This document shows positions 8,914 through 16,271 of a DNA stretch of 26,907 nucleotides, piece after piece; positions within the stretch are counted from its first letter, which is position 1; the number at the start of each line of letters is the position of its first letter. The position numbers and the translations under genes are program-made. The stretch covers positions 1 to 26,907 of the forward strand of contig JADKHK010000004.1 in NCBI GenBank assembly GCA_016721845.1. The letters are read 5' to 3'. Under the pieces are notes generated by a model that ran no database searches, was not told where the DNA came from, and was given only the letters and a program-made list of their open reading frames with translations. Source of the DNA: Lysobacterales bacterium (GTDB taxonomy: Bacteria; Pseudomonadota; Gammaproteobacteria; Xanthomonadales; Ahniellaceae).

Positions 8914-9855
8914 TTGCCCCATCCCGTTCTCGCCGCCGTCGGACGCCATGGCGCCACCTTCGTCACCGGCAGCTATCTCGGCCTGTGTCTGCTCGCGGGT
9001 GGCGGCACGCGCCAGGGCCTGCCGGTCGAAGCGGTGCTGCAGGTGCTGGCGTTGCTGCTGCTGCCGTACGCGCTGCATCGGCTGACGCTGCGCCCGCCGG
9101 CGCGCGCGGCTTGGGTCGCGCTCGCCTGGTTCGGCCTGCTGGCGGCGGTGATCGCGGTCGCGCTGATCCCGCTGCCGGTGTCGCTGTGGCAAAGCCTGGC
9201 CGGTCGCGACGAACTCGCGCGCGAACTGGCGCTGGCCGGCGTGCCGATCGGCGCCCGCCCGATCTCGCTCGATCCCGAGGCGACGCTGCGCGCGCTGTTC
9301 GCGCTGTTGCCGCCGCTCGCGATCGGGCTGTTGATGCTCGGCCTGCACCGGCATCAGCAAGTGCGCCTGCTGCAGGGCCTGCTGATCGTCGCGATCGTCA
9401 GCGCCCTGCTCGGCCTCGCGCAGATCGCCTCGGGACCGGACAGTCCCTTGCGCTGGCATGCCATCACCAACCCGGGCAGTGCCGTCGGTGCGTTCGCGAA
9501 TCGCAACCACCTCGCGACCCTGCTGGTCGTCGCGTTGCCGCTGGCGGCGGCGCAGATGATCAATGCCGGTGCGCGCATCGTCGCCGGCGAACAACGCCCG
9601 CGCCGCACCGCGGCCCTGATCGTCGGCATCGTCGCCGGGGTGCTGCTGCTGCTGTCGCTGGCGATCGCGCAGTCGCGCGCCGGCGTGCTGCTGGCGGCGA
9701 TCGCGGCCTGCGCCTGCGCCTTGATGCTGTGGCGTCGCCACGAGGAAGACGATCGACCGCGCCGCGGCGTCAAGCGCTGGCTGGCGCTGGCCGGCATCGG
9801 CGGCTTGATCCTGGCGATCCAGTTCGGCTTCTGGGGCCTGATGCCAAAGCCACTT
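8914..9855 (+). pseudogene. O-antigen ligase/polymerase-like membrane protein, 3' end lost
   Basis: A TTG start with GGAG six to seven bases upstream opens a polytopic protein. Hydrophobic helices alternate with short loops: LPVEAVLQVLALLLLPYAL, WVALAWFGLLAAVIAVALI, LFALLPPLAIGLLMLGL, LLIVAIVSALLGLAQIAS, then FANRNHLATLLVVALPLAAA, IVGIVAGVLLLLSLAIAQSRAG. NRNHLA and SRAG are hallmarks of the Wzy_C / O-antigen ligase (WaaL, Wzy) family, which joins or polymerises lipid-linked glycans in the periplasm. Family-like sequence stops at about 9850 (GFWGLMPK). After that the frame stays open to 10302 but reads as arginine- and proline-rich nonsense, and no other frame resumes the family. About 310 of an expected 400-600 residues remain, so the gene is cut by a rearrangement or a contig join, not by a simple frameshift. 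Confidence 0.8.
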
Positions 9856-9924
9856 TTCGCGCACTTTGCGGGGCAGTGCAGGCCGCGGGATCGTGCCGTC
9901 AAGCGTCCCAATTACATGGGCGTC

Positions 9925-9946
9925 GCGCATTACGACCGTAATGCGC
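9925..9946. repeat. Perfect 9-base inverted repeat (hairpin)
   Basis: GCGCATTAC (9925-9933) is followed after GACC by its exact complement (9938-9946). The palindrome opens the first unit of a direct repeat. A degraded version starts the second unit near 10037-10057. Confidence 0.7.
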
Positions 9947-10007
9947 TGACCAGGTCACAAGACGCGCGTGCCCGGCCCGGTTTGACTTCGGTCCGTACTC
10001 AAGTCTG
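9932..10007. repeat. Imperfect direct repeat, unit 1
   Basis: About 75 bases align with 10046-10120, roughly three quarters identical by eye, including the shared 17-mer GACGCGCGTGCCCGGCC (9961-9977 and 10073-10089) and TGCGCTGACC. The units are spaced about 113 bases apart and lie in the non-coding stretch between the broken ligase and the TonB receptor. Confidence 0.65.
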
Positions 10008-10045
10008 CCTCGCCAAGCACAGGAAGCGCCGGGCGCCGCGCGTAA

Positions 10046-10120
10046 CCACCGTATGCGCTGACCGAGTCTCGGGACGCGCGTGCCCGGCCTACTTTGAGTT
10101 CGGTGCGTGTTCGAGCATGC
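10046..10120. repeat. Imperfect direct repeat, unit 2
   Basis: This is the second unit matching 9932-10007. Neither unit codes for anything recognisable in any frame. The unit may be a mobile-element end or part of a structured RNA; its origin is unknown. Confidence 0.65.
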
Positions 10121-10140
10121 ATGGAACACCTGGACCAACT

Positions 10141-10166
10141 CCGGCCGGTCTCGGGCGACCGGCCGG
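10141..10166. terminator. Hairpin after the TonB-dependent receptor
   Basis: A 10-base stem CCGGCCGGTC (10141-10150) with its complement at 10157-10166 encloses a 6-base loop. It lies 57 bases beyond the receptor stop codon on the minus strand. No T-run follows on either strand, so it is a possible rather than a typical terminator. Confidence 0.4.
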
Positions 10167-10222
10167 CCTGAAACCCCTGGGGGAGCGGACGCGACCCTGG
10201 GGTCAGATCGCGCCCGCAGGGA

Positions 10223-11636
10223 TCAGAAGAACTTGTAGTCGACGCCGAGGTAGTACGAGCGACCGCGTGGATCGGTGTAGGTGGGGTCGTAGCCGGCGAT
10301 GAAGAAGTACGCCTGGTTGGAGAACGGCGGCTCCTCGTCGAACAGGTTGAGCACGCCGGCGCGCAGGTTGAGGTTGTCGTTGATCTCCCAGCTTCCGGTC
10401 AGGTCCCACAGCGAATAGGAATCGACATCGCGCTCGGGCAGGCGTTCGTCGCTGAACGGATCGTAGGTGGTGTTCTGATCCTGGTAGCCAGATGAATATG
10501 TATTCGCCAGCGTCAGCCCGTACGGGCCCTGATCCCAGTTGAAGGCGATCCGGTGGCGCCAGCGCTGGATCACCTGATCGTTGAGGAAGCGGCCGACGTT
10601 GCTGCGATAGGGTTCCAGCGGGCCGAACTGGCGCTCGTACTCGACCACGTAGGTGCCGAGGACATCGACGCTGAACTCGCCGTATTCGGTGTCGCCGCTG
10701 CTCAGCCGACCGCTGATGTCGATGCCCGAGGTCTTCAGCTTCCCCTGGTTTTCCTTCTGCAGGATGATGTTGCTGATGAAGCCATCCTCGTCGCGCTCGA
10801 TGTAGATGCCGTTGTAGAGCTCCGGGCTCTCGATGATGATCTGCTCGCCGAGCGTGCTGATCACGTCTTCCTTTTCCAGCCACCAGTACTCGAGGCCGAC
10901 GTTGAAATTGGCGACCGGCTCGTACACGGTGCCGATCGAGAACTGCGTCGATGTCTCCGGGTCGAGATCCGGATTGCTGCGGCGCTCTACCGGCCACTGG
11001 TCGGTGCAGATGTCGATGCTGCCTTCCTGATCGACGCACTGTGGATCGGTGATCAGGCTCGAGGTGACACCGAACACGGTCGGCCGATAAAGGTCATTGA
11101 GCGACGGCGCGCGGAAGCCGGTGCCGGCCGAGGCGCGCACGATCAGATCCTCGTGCGGCTGCCAGCGCAGGCCGAACTTGGGATTGAAGGTCGAGCCGAC
11201 CTCGGAGTAATCATCGAAGCGCAGCGCCGCCTGCAGCTCCAGCGTCTCGCTGACCGGCGCGTTGAGCTCGGCGTAGGCGGAGAAGATGTTGCGGTCCTCG
11301 TCAGTGGCGACCAGCGTCGATTCGCCGGGGCCAAGCGTGCTGTCGCGGTCGCCGGCGATGTTGTTCGACAACAGCAGCGCCGACGGCGTGAATTCCTGCG
11401 ATTCGTTGCGGAACTCGCCGCCGAGCGCGAGGCCCATGTAGCCGCCATCGAGCTCCGTCAGCGAGCGCGTGAAGTTGAAATCGATGCCCTGGCTGACACC
11501 TTCGGACTGGCGCGCTTCGTCGTCGATGGTGATCGAGTCGATCAGCTCTTGGCCCGCCGCCGACGATGCACCGAAGGGATTGATGGTGCCATTGCGAACG
11601 GCGGCATCGAACTGGTCGAACAGCACGTAGCCGCCA
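10223..11636 (-). pseudogene. TonB-dependent receptor, C-terminal half (5' end lost)
   Basis: About 470 residues of outer-membrane beta-barrel remain. Family marks include RFDDYSEVGSTFNPKFGLRW, then VRASAGTGFRAPSLNDLYRP, PDLDPETSTQFSIG, and a C-terminal strand ending YYLGVDYKFF, the terminal aromatic signal for BAM insertion. The N-terminal signal, TonB box and plug domain are missing. Upstream of about residue YVLFDQFD the sequence runs straight into a transposase fragment at 11637. Full receptors of this class have 800-1000 residues. The family takes up siderophores, sugars, vitamins or peptides with TonB energy. The remaining frame is uninterrupted over 1.4 kb, so the loss is one clean breakpoint. 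The substrate is unknown. Confidence 0.88.
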
Positions 11637-11888
11637 TGCTGGGCCTCCGAACGGCTGACGCAGGCGGACGACGGCGAGCGCCTGATCTACCTATTCGACA
11701 AGCCGCGCCCGGACGGCAGCTGGCAAGTCACGCTGACGCCGCTGGAACTGCTCGACCGGTTGGCGCGGTTCATTCCGCCGCCGCGCCGGCATCTGCATCG
11801 CTATCACGGCGTGTTCGCGCCGCACGCCGCCTTGCGCGCAAAGGTGACGGCGCGGGCAGGGGAGGCGATTGCGGCGCCGGTCGCGCCG
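11637..11888 (+). pseudogene. Fragment of an IS91-like transposase
   Basis: These 252 bases align without gaps to 13008-13259 inside the complete transposase, about 90% identical by eye. They encode CWASERLTQADDGERLIYLF through FIPPPRRHLHRYHGVFAPH, including the region of the presumed catalytic tyrosine. The zinc-binding N-terminus, the HUH motif and the C-terminal zinc ribbon are absent. Because it differs at many positions it derives from a related element, not a fresh copy of the neighbour. Its left edge is the breakpoint of the TonB receptor. Confidence 0.85.
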
Positions 11889-12155
11889 TCGATAGGGCAA
11901 TCGGCGACATCGGCCCCGGTCGCGCCAGATGCCCCGGCAGTCGGCGAGCAGGCAGCAGGCGAGCGGCTGCGAAGCGGGCGTGATTGGCACCATCGGCGGC
12001 GGGAAGGCCAAACCCACCGGCCAACCGACGGCACGTCAGAAAATTCCGACACCAACTCGCGCGGTGGTCCTACCAGCAAACGCGCAGTTCTCCGATAGTC
12101 GCAGCCACCCGCTGGCGACCACTCTGCAAGGCCATATCGAGCACCGTGCAGGTCC
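11889..12155. other. Non-coding stretch between IS91 fragment and IS91 transposase
   Basis: Similarity to the transposase linker stops at 11888. These 267 bases hold no recognisable protein. They probably contain the decayed rest of the fragment and the left end (terIS) of the complete element. IS91-family ends lack long inverted repeats, so the boundary cannot be placed by eye. Confidence 0.45.
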
Positions 12156-13781
12156 GTGGTCACTGCAGTCAGCGCCAGTCCTGGCGAATCGGTGTGTACG
12201 CCTGGGGTCTATCAGCGACGGCGGCCGGAACGCACGCTCGCCTACCAGACGGTGCAGGCATGGCTGGCGACCTGGATTGCGTATCGCGAGGCGACTGACG
12301 ACGAAGCGGTGCCGGCCTATATCGAGCGCGAGCTGAGGGCCTATCTGGAGTGCGGCATCCTCGCGCACGGCTTCGCGCGGGCGCGCTGTCCGGACTGCAC
12401 GGCGGAGTTTCTGGTTGCCTTCTCCTGCAAAGGTCGCGGCGTGTGCCCGTCCTGCACCACCAAACGCATGGCCGCGACGGCGGCGCATCTGGTCGACTCG
12501 GTGATCCCGCGCGTACCGATGCGGCAGTGGGTGCTGTCCTTGCCCAAACGCTTGCGGCCGGCGCTGCGCAACCACGCTGCGCTGGCGACGCGGGTACTGC
12601 GCATCTTCATCAGCAGCATCCAGCGAGAACTGCGCCGCAGCGCTGCCGCGCCGGTGGGTGCGCGGCTGGGCGCGGTGAGCTTTCTGCAGCGCTTCGGTTC
12701 GGCGCTCAATGAGCACTGGCACTACCACTGCTGCGTCAGCGACGGCGTGTTCGCGGCGGCAGACGGCCAGACCCTCGCCTTTATGCCCGCGACCATCGAT
12801 GTCGCCGATATCGTGGCCAGGGTTCAGGCGCGGGTGCGAGGGCGGGTGCTGGCCTTGTACTGCCGGCATGGCGTGCTGAGCGAAGAAGACGCGCAGAACA
12901 TGGCGGGTTGGGACCACGGCGGCGGATTCTCGGTCGATGCCTCGGTCGGCATCGCTGCCGACGACCGCCCGGCGCTGGAGCGCTTGCTACGCTACTGCGC
13001 CCGGCCGTGCTGGGCATCCGAACGGCTGACGCAGGCAGACGATGGCGAACGCCTGATCTACCTGTTCGACAAACCGCGCCCGGACGGTAGCTGGCAAGTC
13101 ACGCTGACGCCGATTGAGCTACTCGACCGGCTGGCGCGTTTCATTCCACCGCCGCGCCGGCATCTGCACCGCTATCACGGTGTGTTTGCGCCGCACTCGG
13201 CTTTGCGGGAGCAAGTGACGGCGCGGGCAGGGGAGGCGATTGCAGCGTCGGTCGCGCCGCTTGTGCCGGGATCGGCAAGTGCGGCAGGTTCAGCGACTTC
13301 GGCACCCTCCGCAGGATCAGCCGCTGCAGAATCACCCGCTGCAGCGCCGCCGCCGTCGACAGTGTGTACACCAGCGGCTCCAGCGACACCCGAGGACTTG
13401 GCAGCCGCCATTCGCCTGCAACTGGGGCTACCGACCGCAATCCGGCCCATTCCAGAACCGATCCTCGCCGCGCCACCCGGCGCTCGCGCCTGGGCACGGC
13501 TGATCGCGCGGATCTTTGATGCCGATCCACTGCGCTGCCGACGCTGCGGCGGCAGCATGCGGCTGATCGCGTTCATCACCGAGGGCGCCGTGATCGTGCG
13601 CATCCTCGATCACCTCGGCGAACCCAGCCGCGCGCCGCGGATGGCGCCAATCCGTGGACCTCCCGGCGCCAGCGCGCTGCAGCAACGGGCTGACCACGAC
13701 GCCCGCAGATCGCTCAACCTCGATCCGCCCGTCGACGTCATGCCCGACTACGAGAACCAGAACCAGGACCTGGTCTGGTAA
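12156..13781 (+). CDS. IS91-family transposase (HUH, zinc-binding)
   Basis: A 541-residue open frame from GTG 12156 (a second GTG at 12192 is possible) to 13781. Order of features: ERTLAYQTVQAWLATW; ERELRAYLECGILAHGFARA; an N-terminal zinc finger (ARCPDC, then GVCPSC); VPMRQWVLSLPKRLRPAL; the HUH metal motif HWH at residues 187-189 (NEHWHYHCCVSDGVF); the probable catalytic tyrosine at residue 340 (RRHLHRYHGVFAPH); an Ala/Pro/Ser-rich linker; and a C-terminal zinc ribbon (DPLRCRRCGGSM). The family nicks one DNA strand and transposes by rolling-circle replication, preferring short tetranucleotide targets. The frame is intact. The Ala/Ser linker after residue 365 differs strongly from the fragment upstream. 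Confidence 0.93.
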   Translation: MVTAVSASPGESVCTPGVYQRRRPERTLAYQTVQAWLATWIAYREATDDEAVPAYIERELRAYLECGILAHGFARARCPDCTAEFLVAFSCKGRGVCPSCTTKRMAATAAHLVDSVIPRVPMRQWVLSLPKRLRPALRNHAALATRVLRIFISSIQRELRRSAAAPVGARLGAVSFLQRFGSALNEHWHYHCCVSDGVFAAADGQTLAFMPATIDVADIVARVQARVRGRVLALYCRHGVLSEEDAQNMAGWDHGGGFSVDASVGIAADDRPALERLLRYCARPCWASERLTQADDGERLIYLFDKPRPDGSWQVTLTPIELLDRLARFIPPPRRHLHRYHGVFAPHSALREQVTARAGEAIAASVAPLVPGSASAAGSATSAPSAGSAAAESPAAAPPPSTVCTPAAPATPEDLAAAIRLQLGLPTAIRPIPEPILAAPPGARAWARLIARIFDADPLRCRRCGGSMRLIAFITEGAVIVRILDHLGEPSRAPRMAPIRGPPGASALQQRADHDARRSLNLDPPVDVMPDYENQNQDLVW

Positions 13782-14036
13782 GCGTGAACCCACCGACGAC
13801 GCGCAGCGACTTCAACGCTGCGTCGATGTCGCTGCTCGTCCGCGAAATGACGAAAACGCTCAGATCCCATCCACAGGAAGTCTGCGTGCGAGACCGGAAC
13901 GCCCCGCGAGCGTCACCGAGCCCCAGAACCCCGCCCCAGAGGGTAGCGCGACATGCGTGCGGGAAGCTTGACGGCATGAGCTCGAAGCGTAGACTGCCGA
14001 AAAAGGGGGCTTTGAATTTCCTATCCTTAGTGCAGC
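13782..14036. other. Right-end (oriIS) region of the IS91-like element
   Basis: These 255 bases follow the transposase and carry no recognisable gene. A small stem-loop (GCAGCG at 13803-13808 with CGCTGC at 13816-13821, extendable with a two-base bulge) lies just after the stop, and an oligo-G/A stretch is near 14003. IS91 elements keep their replication origin in this position. The last base of the element is placed near 14036 because exporter coding sequence begins there. Confidence 0.45.
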
Positions 14037-14866
14037 CCATTCCGCCCACGCCGGCACCGGCAGTGCCTGGGACGGCAAGGCCGTCCAGCCAAACGCGCGG
14101 GCCAGCTGGACCGCGGCGATGGTGCCCAGCGACAACTTCAACAGGGTCGCTGCCGCACCCATCAGCCGGACCGTGCCGGCAACCAGATGCTGGGTCGACA
14201 ACTCGGTGACGGCGGTCGTCAACGTCAGCCCCGGCATCAGCACGATGATCGAGGCGATCAGGACCGAACGCACGTTCAGCGGCACCAACGACGACGCGAT
14301 CAGCGACGCGAAAAACATGGCGAGGAACGCCGCAACGGCCTCGAACGAGGGCGCGAAATTCGACCGACGTTCGGCCACCAGGGCCAGCAGGCCGATCAGC
14401 AGGCCGATGCTGCCCGCCGCGAGCACATCCGCCGAACTGCCCTTGAGCAAGGCGGCGACGGTGGCGCCGGCGATGCCGAAGCTGAGCACCTGCAAGCCCA
14501 CGCCCTTCACCGACAAGCCGGTGCGCAGCGCGCGCAGTTCCGCCAATCCCTCGGTGATGCCGATCTGCTGCGCGAGCACGCGCTCGGCAATGGCATCGAC
14601 TTGCACAGGCGGCGCAGATTCACGTCGCCCGGATTCACGCGCATCACCATCGTCCTGCGCGGCAAGGCCAGTTCGCCGTCGTCCGGATCGACGAAGGACA
14701 GCGTGATCGACGTCGGCGTTGACAGGCTGGTCGGCAGCAGGCCGAGGCGCGCACTCACGCCGTCGATGGCGCGCTCCAGACGCGGCGCCGACGTGCCGTA
14801 CTGATGCAGCCGTCGCGCCAGTTCCGCCACGAAGCGGACGCGCGCGTCGAACTCGTCGGGACTCAT
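14037..14866 (-). pseudogene. ThrE-like threonine/serine exporter family protein, 3' end cut by IS91 element
   Basis: The ATG at 14866 overlaps the stop of the PqqD-like gene by four bases. The cytoplasmic N-terminal domain reads FVAELARRLHQYGTSAPRLE, ARLGLLPTSLSTPTSITLSF and VNPGDVNLRRLCK, typical of ThrE/DUF1212. One frameshift near 14600 leads to VDAIAERVLAQQIGITEGLAEL, followed by at least five membrane helices (for example LAAGSIGLLIGLLALVAE, SVLIASIIVLMPGLTLTTAV, LLKLSLGTIAAVQLARAFGW). The frame leaves the family at about WAEWAAL, where the IS91 region begins, so the second half of the transporter is missing. Family members export threonine and serine across the inner membrane. Coupled translation with lasso-peptide genes suggests either product export or simple read-through. 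Confidence 0.82.
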
Positions 14867-15144
14867 GTCGCGACCGAGGTCCGCAACAGGCCCCGCGCGA
14901 CCAGATCGGCGAGAAAGCGATCGAGGTCCGCACCGGCCCGATCCGCTTCGACGCGATGCGTCGCGACCACGTCGGCCAGCAGCTCGTCACGGCGGGCACC
15001 GTTCCGGCATGCGCGAAGAATCAGGCTGGCGACCGGATTGGCGGCGAAGTAGCGACCGAGTGCCTCGTCGAGCAGGACCGCCTCGTCCAGGTCGAACTGG
15101 GCCAGCACATGCGGCGCGAGCAGGTAAGTGGTGTGGCGATTCAT
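14863..15144 (-). CDS. PqqD-like leader-binding protein (lasso peptide B1 / RRE)
   Basis: The ATG at 15144 opens a 93-residue protein, MNRHTTYLLAPHVLAQFDLD and on. DEAVLLDEALGRYFAANPVA followed by SLILRACRNGARRDELLADV and a helical end FLADLVARGLLR is the PqqD winged-helix pattern. In RiPP pathways this domain (RiPP recognition element) binds the precursor leader and presents it to the processing enzymes; in lasso-peptide clusters it is the B1 protein. The gene lies 37 bases after the kinase and overlaps the ThrE-like start by four bases (ATGA), so it is firmly inside the operon. It is intact. PqqD-like proteins are also paired with HPr-kinase-related proteins in other small-peptide systems, which does not exclude the lasso assignment. 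Confidence 0.87.
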   Translation of the reverse strand: MNRHTTYLLAPHVLAQFDLDEAVLLDEALGRYFAANPVASLILRACRNGARRDELLADVVATHRVEADRAGADLDRFLADLVARGLLRTSVAT

Positions 15145-15181
15145 CGGCGCGACTGTCCCTGAAGCCGATGCCCGCCGCAAG

Positions 15182-16058
15182 TCACCACGCCGACAATCTG
15201 GCCAGCGCGGCCGCAACCTGCCCGGGAATCGCCGCTTCCGCACACTCCGGCCACGACATGCGCAGCGCCGGAACGCCGCGCGTGAATGCGGTGACGGCAT
15301 CGAGATGCCAGCGCAGCAGCGCACGCGGAACAGGCGCGCCGCCACCGAGTGCCGGATCAGCCGCAAACGCGTCTCGGCCGCAGACAATGGCTGCACCCAA
15401 GGCGGCGGTACCGCGCTCGACGAACACGATTTGATCGATGCCGATGGCGCGATCGGCGCCCGACAGCGGCTGTGCCCACTTCAGTTGCGGAAAGCGCGGC
15501 AGCAACTGCGGCGTCGGCGCGATCCGGCAGGGCGCGATGTCGTCCACCAGCGTTTCCGCACCGCAAGCCGCCGCCTGGCGCGCAATGCTAGACTTGCCGC
15601 TGCCGGAAACACCGCAGAACAGGATCGTGCGTCCGCCATGGGCAATCGCCGAAGCATGCAATGCGAGCACGCCGTCCATCGCCAGCAGCAGCAGCAGTCC
15701 GGGTCCGAGCATCACTTCCGGACGTGCGGCGGACGGCACATCGGCATCGACGACAACCACGCGCCGATCGGCATCGACCTCCAGACCGCCCAGACCGGAG
15801 AACACCAGTCGTCGCCGTCGCCCCGACGATCGGACATCGACACGCCGCAATTCGCCGACGAGAAAGCCTTGCGTCGTCAGCTCGTCCTGCCAACTCGTCG
15901 GCGCATCCGCTGCCGCGACGACGGCCGATTCATCAGCCCGCCCGAATCCGTCAATCGCTTCGCTGCAAAACACGCGCACACCGGCGATACGGGTGTCGTA
16001 ACACGCTTCGATTTGCCCGGCGACGGCAAGGACGAGGTCAGTCCGTGCGCACCCCCAT
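15182..16058 (-). CDS. HPr-kinase-like kinase of a lasso-peptide cluster
   Basis: The certain part is 265 residues from 15979 to 15182. It has LLLLLAMDGVLALHASAIAH, a Walker A (FCGVSGSGKSSIARQ) and the catalytic-acid region ETLVDDIAP, arranged as in the C-terminal half of HPr kinase/phosphorylase and the lasso kinases ThcoK/PadeK. Upstream the same frame remains coding (RTDLVLAVAGQIEACYDTRI) but has no start. An ATG at 16058 joins it if the run of five C at 16052-16056 is one base too long, giving about 292 residues and a start 17 bases after the precursor stop. Known relatives phosphorylate the last Ser of a lasso precursor. Here the target could be the C-terminal Thr or another Ser/Thr of the core. 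A general HprK-related function is the alternative. Confidence 0.8.
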
Positions 16059-16075
16059 CCCCAACCCGATGGATA

Positions 16076-16267
16076 TCAGGTGCGCTGCCCCTGTCCCGGA
16101 CGGTTCATTGCCCGATGCGTACCCGAACCGCCCGAATCGCCGGTTCCCGGTGATGCGCCGAGCGTCAGGTCACGCACATCGCCCAGATCGCGCAACTCGG
16201 GAGCGACATAGCTCGCACGCGCATCGGTATCCGCAGGTTCAACGATGTGTTCGACATGACCGGGCAT
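16076..16267 (-). CDS. Lasso-peptide precursor (63 residues)
   Basis: The ATG at 16267 lies four bases after the cyclase stop and has AGG about eight bases upstream. Residues 20-35 (YVAPELRDLGDVRDLT) match the lasso leader consensus YxxPxLxxxGxxxxxT at every fixed position. With the usual Thr at the penultimate leader position the leader is residues 1-36. The core is residues 37-63, starting GASPGTGD and ending GQGQRT. Gly at core position 1 and Asp at position 8 (residue 44, codon 16136-16138) predict an eight-residue isopeptide ring with a 19-residue tail rich in Gly, Ser and Arg, with no Cys. Surrounding genes encode the cyclase, a leader-binding protein and a kinase, which strongly supports the call. 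The exact core end and any tail trimming are unknown. Confidence 0.87.
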   Translation of the reverse strand: MPGHVEHIVEPADTDARASYVAPELRDLGDVRDLTLGASPGTGDSGGSGTHRAMNRPGQGQRT

Positions 16268-16271
16268 GGCA

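Larger units (their letters stand above)
11637..14036 (+). mobile_element. IS91-family block: one fragment plus one complete element
   Basis: The block holds a transposase remnant (11637-11888), a full IS91-like transposase and its flanks. It is bounded on the left by a truncated TonB receptor and on the right by a truncated exporter gene. Neither broken gene continues on the other side, so this is not a simple insertion. IS91 elements move by rolling circle and can shift or delete adjacent DNA. Homologous recombination between copies, or an assembly join across a repeated IS, would give the same picture. The outer limits are approximate. Confidence 0.7.

Noticed and set aside
9925..10120. 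Integron attC sites or CRISPR repeats
   Set aside because: No RYYYAAC/GTTRRRY cores and only two diverged units without regular spacers.
9856..10302. Open extension of the O-antigen ligase frame
   Set aside because: Arg/Pro-rich sequence with no membrane helices; it runs through the repeat and the opposite gene's end.
10553..11983. 476-residue plus-strand open frame across the TonB receptor and IS fragment
   Set aside because: Antisense shadow; it crosses the receptor/transposase junction without any family similarity.
15182..16058. Genuine HPr kinase/phosphorylase of the PTS
   Set aside because: No HPr gene or PTS context nearby, and it sits between a lasso precursor and its leader-binding protein; the kinase-of-peptide reading fits better.
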